DNA of 31,535 bases. Source: Syntrophopropionicum sp964397525. GTDB lineage: Bacteria > Bacillota > Desulfotomaculia > Desulfotomaculales > Pelotomaculaceae. Where the stretch lies: assembly GCA_964397525.1 (NCBI GenBank), contig CAYNIY010000018.1:1-31535 (forward strand), in the 5' to 3' direction. Position 1 is the first letter of the stretch. Each line of letters begins with the position of its first letter. Below, one piece after another: positions 1 to 9,238 of this stretch. The translations under genes were made by a program, and so were the position numbers. Under the pieces are notes generated by a model. The model had not been told where the DNA came from. It saw only the letters and a program-made list of their open reading frames with translations, and did no database searches.

Positions 1-10
1 TGTTTGGCAT
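1..10 (-). CDS. rpsT: Start of a leftward gene, probably ribosomal protein S20 (partial)
   Basis: Only the first three codons (Met-Pro-Asn) and one further base lie in the window, read leftward from position 10. A strong ribosome binding site, GGGAGGTGA on the minus strand (26-18), sits seven bases before the ATG, and a good minus-strand promoter lies further out. In Bacillus and relatives rpsT lies in this neighbourhood upstream of lepA, and bacterial S20 proteins commonly begin M-A/P-N-I-K-S. The start site is seen directly. The identity is inferred from position and three residues and could be wrong. Confidence 0.4.
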
Positions 11-36
11 GTTATTCTCACCTCCCAACGGCAACT

Positions 37-65
37 ATTCTACCACGAGCAGAAAAAAAATGCAA
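37..65 (-). promoter_or_regulatory. Sigma-A-type promoter for the leftward (rpsT-like) gene
   Basis: On the minus strand there is TTGCAT (65-60), a 17-base spacer and TAGAAT (42-37). The implied transcript start is about 20 bases before the ATG at position 10, with the ribosome binding site in between. It is arranged divergently to the lepA promoter. Confidence 0.55.
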
Positions 66-91
66 GGGTCAACGATAAGAAGACCAATCGA

Positions 92-120
92 TTGATACCT
101 GCCTTAGTCAATGATATAAT
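92..120 (+). promoter_or_regulatory. Sigma-A-type promoter of lepA
   Basis: TTGATA (92-97), a 17-base spacer and a perfect TATAAT (115-120). The expected start of transcription is near 127, giving a short leader of about 30 bases with GGAGGA (144-149) before the lepA ATG at 156. Confidence 0.75.
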
Positions 121-155
121 AATAAGGTTGTCTTACATGTATCGGAGGATTATAA

Positions 156-1964
156 ATGGACTGGGGAAAAGATAGAATTCGTAATTTCTGCATTATCGCC
201 CATATTGACCACGGCAAGTCAACCCTGGCTGACAGGCTCCTGGAGTTCACAGGCGCGATGAGCGGCCGGGGCATGACCGAGCAGGTGCTGGACCAGATGG
301 ACCTGGAGCGGGAGCGGGGTATCACCATTAAAATGCAGGCTGTGCGCCTGAATTACAAAGCAAAGGACGGCCTGGAATACCAGCTGAACCTGATCGACAC
401 GCCGGGACATGTCGACTTTTCCTACGAGGTGTCACGCAGCCTGGCCGCCTGCGAGGGGGCGCTGCTGGTGGTGGACGCGGCGCAGGGGATCGAAGCCCAG
501 ACGCTGGCCAACGTCTACCTGGCCCTGGAGCATAACCTGGAGATCATCCCGGTGATCAATAAGATCGACCTGCCCAGCGCAGCGCCGGACGAGGTCAAAA
601 AAGAGATCGAGGATGTGATCGGGCTGGACACCGTGGAGGCGGTCCTGGCCTCCGCCAAGAACGGCATCGGGATTGAAGAGATCTTGGAAAAAATAGTGAA
701 AAATATTCCGCCGCCCGGCGGAGAGGATAGTTCACCGCTGCGGGCGCTGATTTTTGATTCACACTATGATTCCTACAAAGGCGTTATCGCCTATGTCCGG
801 GTCATGGAAGGCTCGGTGAAATCCGGCGCGCGGGTCAGGCTGATGGCCACCGGCAAGGAGTTCGAGGTCAACGAGGTGGGCATCTTCAAGCCTGCTCTGA
901 CTACCATCGGCGCCCTGCATACCGGTGAGGTGGGCTTCATCGCAGCGAGCATTAAAAACGTTAAAGACTGCTCGGTAGGCGACACGGTCACGGACGCGGC
1001 CAATCCGGCCGCTGAACCCCTGCCGGGTTACCGCCGGGCCACACCAATGGTCTATTGCGGCTTGTACACGACGGACACGGTTGATTACGTCGATTTGAGG
1101 GACGCGATGGAAAAGCTCAGCCTCAATGACGCCTCGCTGATCTATGAGCCTGAAACCTCAGAAGCCCTCGGCTTTGGCTTTCGCTGCGGCTTCCTGGGGC
1201 TGCTGCACATGGAAATCGTCCAGGAGCGGCTGGAGCGTGAGTACAACCTGAACCTGATCACTACCGCGCCTAACGTCATCTACCGGGTGACGACCACCGC
1301 CGGTGAAACGATAGAGATTGAAAATCCCAGCAAAATGCCGCCCGCCGACAAGACGGCCTTCATTGAAGAACCATATGTCAAAGCCACCATCATGGCCCCC
1401 AAAGATTATGTCGGTGCAGTGATGGAATTATGCCAGGAGCGCCGCAGTATGTTTAAAAACATGGAGTACCTGGGCGTCAACAGGGTGATGCTGACCTATG
1501 AGATGCCTCTCAGCGAGATTATATATGACTTTTTTGACCAGCTGAAGTCGCGCACCAAAGGCTACGCCTCGCTGGACTATGAACTGGCCGGTTTCCGGCA
1601 GTCCGACCTGGTCAAGCTCGACGTGGTGATCGCCGGCGAAGTGCTGGATGCGCTGTCCATGATTGTGCACAAGGACAAGGCCTACTACAGGGGGCGCCAG
1701 CTGGTGGAAAGGCTGCGCGGCCTGATCCCCCGCCACTTGTTTGAAGTGCCGATCCAGGCCTCGATCGGCAACAAGGTAATAGCCAGGGAAACGGTGAAGG
1801 CGATGCGCAAGGATGTTTTGGCCAAGTGTTACGGCGGCGACATCAGCCGCAAGCGCAAGCTGCTGGAAAAACAAAAAGAAGGCAAGAAAAGGATGAAGCA
1901 GGTAGGCAACGTGGAAATACCGCAGGAAGCCTTTATGGCTGTATTGGGTTTGGGTGAAAAATAA
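156..1964 (+). CDS. lepA: Elongation factor 4 (LepA), ribosome back-translocase GTPase
   Basis: This 602-residue protein matches the full length of the LepA/EF4 family, translational GTPases that act on the 70S ribosome and help it recover from stalled or mis-translocated states. The G1 motif AHIDHGKS spans residues 15-22, DTPGH is at 81-85 and NKID at 135-138. These are followed by the EF-G-like domains and the LepA-specific basic C-terminal domain (CYGGDISRKRKLLEKQKEGKKR). The ATG at 156 has GGAGGA seven bases upstream. It is the first gene after a clear promoter, and the following small gene has its ribosome binding site immediately after the lepA stop codon. Nothing is missing from the reading frame. 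Confidence 0.98.
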   Translation: MDWGKDRIRNFCIIAHIDHGKSTLADRLLEFTGAMSGRGMTEQVLDQMDLERERGITIKMQAVRLNYKAKDGLEYQLNLIDTPGHVDFSYEVSRSLAACEGALLVVDAAQGIEAQTLANVYLALEHNLEIIPVINKIDLPSAAPDEVKKEIEDVIGLDTVEAVLASAKNGIGIEEILEKIVKNIPPPGGEDSSPLRALIFDSHYDSYKGVIAYVRVMEGSVKSGARVRLMATGKEFEVNEVGIFKPALTTIGALHTGEVGFIAASIKNVKDCSVGDTVTDAANPAAEPLPGYRRATPMVYCGLYTTDTVDYVDLRDAMEKLSLNDASLIYEPETSEALGFGFRCGFLGLLHMEIVQERLEREYNLNLITTAPNVIYRVTTTAGETIEIENPSKMPPADKTAFIEEPYVKATIMAPKDYVGAVMELCQERRSMFKNMEYLGVNRVMLTYEMPLSEIIYDFFDQLKSRTKGYASLDYELAGFRQSDLVKLDVVIAGEVLDALSMIVHKDKAYYRGRQLVERLRGLIPRHLFEVPIQASIGNKVIARETVKAMRKDVLAKCYGGDISRKRKLLEKQKEGKKRMKQVGNVEIPQEAFMAVLGLGEK

Positions 1965-1976
1965 GGAGGTTGAATT

Positions 1977-2189
1977 GTGAGCTGTTATCTCCGGCATCTT
2001 AAACCAATCATGGGTGAACTGGGAATTGAGCCAGCGACAAAAGAAGAGCGCAAAGCCTTTGACCTGGCCGTCAGGGCTGTGGTCGGCAAAGGCGAAGCTG
2101 ATCCGTGCAATGAGGTCTGGAGTGAGGTTAAAACCTGGCTCCGGGACGAAAGCAAAAAACAGCAGCTGATTGAAGCGCTGAGAAAATAA
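1977..2189 (+). CDS. Small protein of unknown function between lepA and hemW
   Basis: A 70-residue open frame starts at GTG 1977. GGAGGT (1965-1970) lies directly after the lepA stop and is well spaced for this start. The predicted protein is soluble, charged and probably all-helical, with no signal peptide, membrane segment or cysteine pair that would suggest metal binding (single Cys at residue 3 and another near 45). It sits in the lepA-hemW transcription unit, 26 bases before the hemW start codon. I do not recognise the family. The good ribosome binding site and tight packing support a real gene; the sequence gives no basis for a function. Confidence 0.7.
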   Translation: MSCYLRHLKPIMGELGIEPATKEERKAFDLAVRAVVGKGEADPCNEVWSEVKTWLRDESKKQQLIEALRK

Positions 2190-2215
2190 AAACATTTAAG
2201 ATGGGGAGGACAGAC

Positions 2216-3352
2216 ATGCCCATTGGACTATATATCCATGTCCCTTTTTGTATCAGGAAATGCCTTTACTGCGATTTTACCTCGTACCCGGTGAGCGGGC
2301 CGGCGGTGGCAGATTACCTGAAATCACTGGTCAAAGAAATAAACCTTTACGGAGCAGCGCTGGGCGATGAGGAAAAGAGTATCTCCAGCCTTTTTTTTGG
2401 CGGCGGCACACCGACCTGTCTTCCCGCAGGCGCGCTCAAAATGATCCTGGATGAACTGCGGTATTCATTTTCCCTGATGGCAGGTTGCGAAATCACGGTG
2501 GAAGCAAATCCCGGCACTGTTGACGCCGCAGGGCTGGAAACACTGCTCAAGGCAGGGGTAAACAGGCTCAGCCTCGGTGTCCAGTCTTTTAATGACGGCC
2601 TGCTGGGTGTGCTGGGACGTATCCACAATACGGCGCAGGCGCTGGAAGCGGTGAGCCTGGCCAGGACAGCGGGCTTTGCCAACCTCAACCTGGATTTTAT
2701 TTTCGGCATTCCCGGCCAGACCTTAAGCGACTGGCAGGATACCCTGGCCCAGGCAGCAGCACTGGGACCGGAGCATATCGCGGCCTACGGGCTCCAGCTG
2801 GAGGAAGGAACTCCTCTGGCGCAGGGGGTCGGCCGCGGTGAAATCTGTGCCTGCCCCGAGGACCTGGAATTAATGATGTACCGGCATGCTGTTGAATATT
2901 TAAACGCCGCCGGTTACAAGCAGTACGAAATATCAAATTTTGCCAGGCCGGGCAGGGAGTGCGCCCATAACCTGGTTTACTGGTTAAACAAACCGTACCT
3001 GGGTCTGGGTCCGGGTGCCCACTCATTTATCGGCGGGGAGAGGTTCTCCAATGTGACAGCGCTGGACAGGTATTCAGAATGCCTCTCCGGGGGAGAATTC
3101 CCTGTCGAAGCGAGGGATAAGCTGACGGTTGAAGACGAGATGGCGGAAACGATGTTTCTTGGCCTGCGGCTGACCGCCGGCGTTGACCTGAATTTATTTC
3201 ACAGGCGTTTCGGCCGGCGGGCTGAAGATATATACTTGCGGGAAATCGAGGGACTCTTAAAAAATGGTTTGGTAGAGATAAACGAAGGTTTTCTGCGCCT
3301 CAGCGGCAAAGGACTGCCGCTGGCCAATGTTGTTTTCAGGGAATTTGTGTGA
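2216..3352 (+). CDS. hemW: Heme chaperone HemW (radical SAM, HemN-like)
   Basis: HemW binds heme and a [4Fe-4S] cluster and hands heme to apo-proteins; older annotations call it oxygen-independent coproporphyrinogen oxidase. The radical SAM motif is C12-x3-C16-x2-C19, followed by D-F rather than the extra Cys found in true HemN. The long N-terminal extension of HemN is also absent, so HemW is preferred. A GGGTP motif near residue 60 binds SAM. An in-frame ATG exists at 2201, but it overlaps the ribosome binding site GGGGAGGA (2203-2210), so the ATG at 2216 is chosen (378 residues, M-P-I-G-L-Y-I-H-V-P-F-C). It is the last gene of the lepA unit, and the heat-shock promoter begins 18 bases after its stop. 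Confidence 0.93.
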   Translation: MPIGLYIHVPFCIRKCLYCDFTSYPVSGPAVADYLKSLVKEINLYGAALGDEEKSISSLFFGGGTPTCLPAGALKMILDELRYSFSLMAGCEITVEANPGTVDAAGLETLLKAGVNRLSLGVQSFNDGLLGVLGRIHNTAQALEAVSLARTAGFANLNLDFIFGIPGQTLSDWQDTLAQAAALGPEHIAAYGLQLEEGTPLAQGVGRGEICACPEDLELMMYRHAVEYLNAAGYKQYEISNFARPGRECAHNLVYWLNKPYLGLGPGAHSFIGGERFSNVTALDRYSECLSGGEFPVEARDKLTVEDEMAETMFLGLRLTAGVDLNLFHRRFGRRAEDIYLREIEGLLKNGLVEINEGFLRLSGKGLPLANVVFREFV

Positions 3353-3370
3353 AAGCTTACTTCTATTCCC

Positions 3371-3399
3371 TTGACAAATAAATAGAGGTTTGTTATTTT
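3371..3399 (+). promoter_or_regulatory. Promoter of the hrcA-chaperonin-grpE-dnaK operon
   Basis: A perfect -35 box TTGACA (3371-3376), a 17-base spacer and TATTTT (3394-3399), preceded by an extended -10 TG at 3391-3392. Transcription would begin near 3406, just in front of the CIRCE operator, which is the usual arrangement for HrcA-repressed promoters. Confidence 0.8.
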
Positions 3400-3413
3400 T
3401 TATTAAAGTGCTT

Positions 3414-3440
3414 TTAGCACTCGATAGGATAGAGTGCTAA
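3414..3440 (+). promoter_or_regulatory. CIRCE operator (HrcA binding site)
   Basis: A perfect inverted repeat, TTAGCACTC (3414-3422), nine bases, GAGTGCTAA (3432-3440). This is the exact CIRCE consensus bound by the HrcA repressor. It lies between the predicted transcript start and the hrcA start codon, so HrcA should repress its own operon until heat stress draws chaperone capacity away. Confidence 0.97.
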
Positions 3441-3463
3441 CAATGAAAGGGGGTTTGCGGTAA

Positions 3464-4501
3464 ATGGACGAACGCAAGCAGAAAGTGCTCCTCGCCATTG
3501 TGCAGGATTATATTGCTACCGCTGAACCCGTAGGCTCCAGGACAATTGCCAAGAAATATGGGCTCGGCGTGAGCCCGGCCACCATCCGCAACGAGATGGC
3601 CGACCTTGAAGAGATGGGGTACATTGAACAGCCGCACACCTCATCCGGACGGGTCCCTTCTGTGCGCGGCTATCGTTATTATGTGGATTATTTAATGAAA
3701 AAACAGGACCTGAGCAGGGAAGAGGAAGATCTGATCCGCAATGAGCTGGAAATAAAAGCCAGGGACGTGGGCAAGGTGATCCAGACAACAGGGCAGCTGC
3801 TGTCCCAGCTTACCTGTTATACATCTATGGTGCTGACACAGCAGCTGGGGCCGGGCACCTTCAAACATGTCCAGCTGGTACCGATGAATCTTTCCCAGGC
3901 AATGGTCATAGTAGTTATGGATAACGGGGCAGTTCATCACAGGATGATCGAAACCCCGGGCAGTATCTTTGCCAGCGACCTGGAAACCCTCTCCAAAGTA
4001 TTAAACGCCAAGCTCCAGGGTTTGACGATGGAATCCATCAAGCTCACCCTGCTCAAAGAACTGTATTTCGAGTTGGGCAAACATAAACATATTTTGGACC
4101 TGGCCCTGGAATTAATTCAGGACAGCCTGGCTTTAAAAGATGAGGATAAAATACACCTGGGCGGAGTTTTTAACATGCTCACCCAGCCGGAGTTCCACAA
4201 CGTGGAAAGAGTAAAGACCATGCTGAGCATCCTGGACCAGGAAAAGCTGCTCTGCGAGCTGTTGTCAGGCGAAGGCCGTGAAGAAGGCGTGACGATCAGA
4301 ATAGGCGGGGAGATCAAAGACTACGATATCAGGGATTACAGTGTGGTTGCCGCGCCCTACACCCTGAGCGGCCGCAAGATCGGCACCGTCGGTGTGCTTG
4401 GCCCGACCAGGATGGATTACGCCAAAGTGATCAGTGTGGTGGATTACCTGACGAAAAATCTGTCCAAAGCCCTGGACAGGGTGATCCTGGGCAGGGGATG
4501 A
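3464..4501 (+). CDS. hrcA: Heat-inducible transcription repressor HrcA
   Basis: HrcA binds CIRCE and represses chaperone genes. The protein is 345 residues, the usual family length. An N-terminal winged helix-turn-helix (about residues 20-70, including S-P-A-T-I-R-N-E-M-A-D-L and the HTSSGRVPS turn) is followed by the GAF-like and insertion domains ending in a typical S-V-V-A-A-P-Y segment. The ATG at 3464 has AAAGGGGG (3446-3453) upstream, ten bases away. The CIRCE element directly in front implies autoregulation. The gene is followed within a few bases by the chaperonin's ribosome binding site. In most Firmicutes the next gene would be grpE; here an archaeal-type chaperonin intervenes. Confidence 0.97.
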   Translation: MDERKQKVLLAIVQDYIATAEPVGSRTIAKKYGLGVSPATIRNEMADLEEMGYIEQPHTSSGRVPSVRGYRYYVDYLMKKQDLSREEEDLIRNELEIKARDVGKVIQTTGQLLSQLTCYTSMVLTQQLGPGTFKHVQLVPMNLSQAMVIVVMDNGAVHHRMIETPGSIFASDLETLSKVLNAKLQGLTMESIKLTLLKELYFELGKHKHILDLALELIQDSLALKDEDKIHLGGVFNMLTQPEFHNVERVKTMLSILDQEKLLCELLSGEGREEGVTIRIGGEIKDYDIRDYSVVAAPYTLSGRKIGTVGVLGPTRMDYAKVISVVDYLTKNLSKALDRVILGRG

Positions 4502-4517
4502 TAGGAGGTTGCCGCCA

Positions 4518-6101
4518 TTGAGTTTAATGAGGGAAGCAGCCGCCGGGTCTGATGTAGATGAAAAGATGGCTGCTTTGATTACCAACTCCAACGCGATCCG
4601 GGCTATTGCCAGCGCGGTGGAGGGAACGCTCGGCCCGAAGGGGCTGGACACCATGCTGGTTGATAAATTCGGTGATGTGGTGATAACCAATGACGGTGTC
4701 ACCATACTAACATTAATGGAGGCGAACCATCCCGCGGCCAGGATGCTGATCAACATCGCCAGGGCGCAGCAGGAAGAGGTCGGCGACGGTACGACCACGG
4801 CTACAGTTATGGCAGGCGCACTGGTCAGTGCCGGAGTGGAACAGGTAGCGCGGGGTGTGCCGGTAGCCCGGGTAATCGAGGGGCTGCGGGCGGGCCTGAA
4901 AAGCGCCCTGGAGTCCATGCGCAGCCAGGCGCGGCCGGTATCCGGCCTGGATGACCCGGTAGTACGCCAGGTGGCGCTGATCGCCGGGCGAAGCCATGAA
5001 GATATTGCCGACCTGGTAGTGCAGGCGGCGGCGCTGATCGGCGAAGAGAAGCTAAAGGACAAGAACTTTAAGTTTTCAGATACAATTCTCGCGGAGGAGG
5101 GAGCTGAGAACGAGGTCTTTATGGGCGTCATTATCAAAAAAGAGCGGATGAGCCGCCAGATGCCCAGAGAATTGAAAGATGTCAGTGTTTTGATTATTGA
5201 CGACGCCCTGGAGCCGGAGGAGATCGACGACGAGGCTCTCGGCACCGAAGCAGGCTTTGCCCGCTACCTGCATCTGCAGGAAGAATTCAGCAGCAACCTG
5301 AAAAAAGCCGCCGGGCTAGGCATCGGGCTGGTCCTCGCGGACCGTGGGGTCAGTGACGCGGCCGAGGAAATCCTGGCTGATGCGGGTGTGATGGTGGTGC
5401 AGAGGGTGGCCGGCAAGGAGCTGCGCCGGGCGGCGGAGCACACGGGCGCCAGGATGATCAAGCGCACCGGGCTGAAAAAGACGATAGATGAACTGGAAAA
5501 GTGCCTGGGCCGGGCCGGCAGGACATATAACGACGAAAAGCTGCAGCAGGTCTGGATCCTCAGCGGTATGGGGAAGCCAATGGCCACAGTGCTGGTGGGC
5601 GCCGCTACGGCAGAGGTTGTTGGTGAGCGGGAGCGCATTGCCAGGGACGCGGCGGCGTCGGTCCAGTCTGCCATTACGGGCGGCGTGGTGCCCGGAGGCG
5701 GTTCCCTGGAGCTTGCGGTAGCCCGTGAGCTGGAGAAAGTGCGGGAAGGCATCCGCGGCATGGCCGCTTACGGTGTGGACTGTGTGGTAGAAGCGCTGAA
5801 GCGCCCCATGTCCCAGATCGTCGCCAACGCCGGGTTCAACCCCCTGGAAAAACTAGGTGACGTAATCGCCGCCCAGGCGGAGTCGGGGAAGAACTCGCTG
5901 GCCATCGATTGCGACAGCGGCCTGGTGGAGGACATGACGGAGAAAGGTATCGCTGATCCGGCCGAGGTGAAAATTTATGCCCTGCGGGCAGCAGGCGAAG
6001 TAGCCGAGGCGATTTTAAGGATAGATACAATCATCAAGAAGCGCGAGGACAGGGAAGCGCAAAGAGACATGCAGCCCAGGGATAACAGTAAAACGTTTTA
6101 G
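4518..6101 (+). CDS. Archaeal-like (group II/III) chaperonin in the dnaK operon
   Basis: A thermosome-like chaperonin subunit that would form an ATP-driven folding chamber in the cytoplasm without needing GroES. Family hallmarks are visible (numbered from the TTG at 4518): LGPKG at 38-42, TNDG at 57-60, GDGTTT at 89-94, an Asp near 377 (A-R-D-A-A) matching the ATP-hydrolysing aspartate, V-V-P-G-G-G near 390-395, and a C-terminal L-R-I-D-T-I-I-K motif like that of thermosomes. Length is about 527 residues. The TTG at 4509 overlaps the ribosome binding site GGAGGT (4504-4509), so the TTG at 4518 is the likely start; an ATG at 4527 is possible but badly spaced. Related bacterial proteins, called group III chaperonins, are known in Carboxydothermus hydrogenoformans and some relatives. 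Position between hrcA and grpE puts it under CIRCE control. Confidence 0.93.
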   Translation: MSLMREAAAGSDVDEKMAALITNSNAIRAIASAVEGTLGPKGLDTMLVDKFGDVVITNDGVTILTLMEANHPAARMLINIARAQQEEVGDGTTTATVMAGALVSAGVEQVARGVPVARVIEGLRAGLKSALESMRSQARPVSGLDDPVVRQVALIAGRSHEDIADLVVQAAALIGEEKLKDKNFKFSDTILAEEGAENEVFMGVIIKKERMSRQMPRELKDVSVLIIDDALEPEEIDDEALGTEAGFARYLHLQEEFSSNLKKAAGLGIGLVLADRGVSDAAEEILADAGVMVVQRVAGKELRRAAEHTGARMIKRTGLKKTIDELEKCLGRAGRTYNDEKLQQVWILSGMGKPMATVLVGAATAEVVGERERIARDAAASVQSAITGGVVPGGGSLELAVARELEKVREGIRGMAAYGVDCVVEALKRPMSQIVANAGFNPLEKLGDVIAAQAESGKNSLAIDCDSGLVEDMTEKGIADPAEVKIYALRAAGEVAEAILRIDTIIKKREDREAQRDMQPRDNSKTF

Positions 6102-6115
6102 GGTGGTGAGATGAA

Positions 6116-6733
6116 GTGGTTAGGAACACTAAGCAGGAAGATCAGGAAGAGCTGAATGAAGACCTGGTAAACGGTGAAAATTCGCAAAACGAACCGGAGA
6201 GGGATTATACAGAAGAGGCGCCGGATGCAGTCAGCGAAGAAACCAGCGGGGCAGTAGCGGAAGAAAGCGATCCGGTGTTGCTGCGCCAGATCCTGGCAGA
6301 ACAGTTATCGAAGGCGGAAGAAAACTATGACCGCCTGGTCCGGCTGCAGGCCGATTATGATAATTTTCGGCGCCGGACACGCCAGGAAAAGGAAGAATTC
6401 TATAAATTTGCCTCAGAAAAATTGATCAACACGATGCTTCCGGTCCTGGACAACTTTGAGCTGGCGTTGTCGGCGGAAGGCGATTCCATAGAAAATTTTA
6501 AGTCTGGAGTGCAGATGATTTACAAACAGCTGCTCGACGTGCTGGCTGCGGAGGGGGTCATGCCTATTCCCGCGGTGGGCGAACAGTTTGATCCGCTGAT
6601 GCACGAAGCCGTGCTGCGGGCAGAGTCGGATGAACACCCTGACAACACGATTGTACAGGAACTCCGGCGGGGCTACTTTTTAAAAGACAAGGTAATCCGC
6701 CCCTCGATGGTCAAGGTAGTTAAGTCATTATAA
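6116..6733 (+). CDS. grpE: Nucleotide exchange factor GrpE
   Basis: GrpE releases ADP from DnaK and resets its folding cycle. The 205-residue protein has a long acidic, low-complexity N-terminus (rich in Glu, Asp and Asn), then a helical dimerisation segment (about residues 55-100, with the conserved Y-D-R-L-x-R-L-Q-A-D-Y-D-N-F-R-R-R), and a C-terminal beta domain ending V-I-R-P-S-M-V-K-V. The start is GTG 6116, with GGGTGGTG (6101-6108) upstream beginning at the last base of the chaperonin stop codon. An ATG at 6111 is in another frame. It lies directly before dnaK, as expected. Confidence 0.96.
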   Translation: MVRNTKQEDQEELNEDLVNGENSQNEPERDYTEEAPDAVSEETSGAVAEESDPVLLRQILAEQLSKAEENYDRLVRLQADYDNFRRRTRQEKEEFYKFASEKLINTMLPVLDNFELALSAEGDSIENFKSGVQMIYKQLLDVLAAEGVMPIPAVGEQFDPLMHEAVLRAESDEHPDNTIVQELRRGYFLKDKVIRPSMVKVVKSL

Positions 6734-6767
6734 AATAGAATTCATTATAACGGGAGGTAGAATGTAT

Positions 6768-8630
<1,863 letters not shown>

Positions 8631-8653
8631 AGACGTGGGACGTGAGAATTCTA

Positions 8654-8708
8654 GGTGCGGCTTCAGCCGCACAAAAACGGACAGGGGGACGGTTCTTGTG
8701 TCGCATTT
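8654..8708 (+). repeat. 55-bp repeat, left copy, abutting the assembly gap
   Basis: This 55-base block is identical to 8809-8863 on the other side of the N run. It consists of a hairpin (GTGCGGCT, TC, AGCCGCAC at 8655-8672) followed by the block AGGGGGACGGTTCTTGTG that recurs at 10373, 19434 and 30318. The copy ends exactly where the Ns begin, and the other starts exactly where they end. Confidence 0.9.
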
Positions 8709-8808
8709 NNNNNNNNNNNNNNNNNNNNNNNNNNNNNNNNNNNNNNNNNNNNNNNNNNNNNNNNNNNNNNNNNNNNNNNNNNNNNNNNNNNNNNNNNNNN
8801 NNNNNNNN
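8709..8808. other. Assembly gap of 100 Ns between dnaK and dnaJ
   Basis: Exactly 100 N characters, the usual placeholder for a gap of unknown size. Both sides carry the same 55-base sequence, so the true distance may be zero (overlapping contig ends) or larger (a repeat array). No gene can be called here. Confidence 0.97.
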
Positions 8809-8984
8809 GGTGCGGCTTCAGCCGCACAAAAACGGACAGGGGGACGGTTCTTGTGTCGCATTTCGGACGAGGAATATAGGCAATGTCTCTCAGAGATAAT
8901 GATATCTTTAGTGTGAACAGACAGAGGAATGGGGACACATCCCAAACCAGGATATGTCCCCGATTCAGACCAGGATATGTCCCC
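8809..8984 (+). repeat. Composite structured repeat, copy 1 (after dnaK)
   Basis: Starts with the 55-base block (8809-8863: hairpin 8810-8827 plus the AGGGGGACGGTTC block). After a degenerate middle comes the second module: CAGACAGAGGAAT and a hairpin GGGGACACATCC (8931-8942) / GGATATGTCCCC (8950-8961). The right arm of that hairpin is then repeated once more at 8973-8984. The same two-module order is seen downstream of dnaJ, dgkA and ppdK, always on the + strand. Confidence 0.85.
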
Positions 8985-8993
8985 GATTGAAAA

Positions 8994-9011
8994 GGCGGGA
9001 TAAATCCCGCC
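8994..9011 (+). repeat. Short variable-stem hairpin (GGCGGGAT type)
   Basis: GGCGGGAT, AA, ATCCCGCC: a perfect 8-base stem with a two-base centre. One of about ten members in this window with the same size but different stem sequence. Confidence 0.8.
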
Positions 9012-9084
9012 CTGCAGGAGGATCTGCGGCCGCAGGGGAATGCAGGATAAACTAATGTCCGACGATTGACGACTGAATTTGTAG

Positions 9085-9102
9085 GTGCGGATTTATCCGC
9101 AC
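9085..9102 (+). repeat. Short variable-stem hairpin (GTGCGGAT type)
   Basis: GTGCGGAT, TT, ATCCGCAC: a perfect 8-base stem, preceded by TGTAG, the same flank found at 19589. Confidence 0.8.
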
Positions 9103-9126
9103 AATAAGAAAACAATGTGAGTTTTA

Positions 9127-9156
9127 TTGTACCTGACCACGATAATCGTATATAAT
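9127..9156 (+). promoter_or_regulatory. Possible internal promoter before dnaJ
   Basis: A perfect TATAAT at 9151-9156 in an AT-rich stretch, with a weak -35 candidate TTGTAC (9127-9132) 18 bases upstream. Since about 600 bp of repeats separate dnaJ from dnaK, a local promoter would be useful, but the -35 box matches only three of six positions. Confidence 0.35.
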
Positions 9157-9185
9157 ATAGCGCAGAGAATGGGTAATACCTTTTC

Positions 9186-9213
9186 AGGGGAATCACGGTT
9201 CCCCTTTGCTTTG
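9186..9213 (+). terminator. Possible hairpin/attenuator just before dnaJ
   Basis: AGGGGAA (9186-9192), TCACGG, TTCCCCT (9199-9205), then a T-rich run TTGCTTTGTTT. It has the shape of a weak intrinsic terminator, located between the candidate promoter at 9127 and the dnaJ start. It could dampen dnaJ expression or end transcripts from dnaK. Confidence 0.35.
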
Positions 9214-9238
9214 TTTATTCTGACAGGGTGGTGTACCG

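Noticed and set aside
1428..2195. 255-codon open frame on the minus strand
   Set aside because: Antisense to lepA and the small downstream gene; no ribosome binding site or family resemblance.
4265..5245. 326-codon open frame on the minus strand
   Set aside because: It is antisense to the end of hrcA and the chaperonin gene, Ser/Ala/Arg-rich with no recognisable domain, and arises from codon bias of the real genes.
8635..8916. Open frames running across the N gap
   Set aside because: They include 100 undefined bases and repeat sequence; the frames are artefacts of unknown codons.
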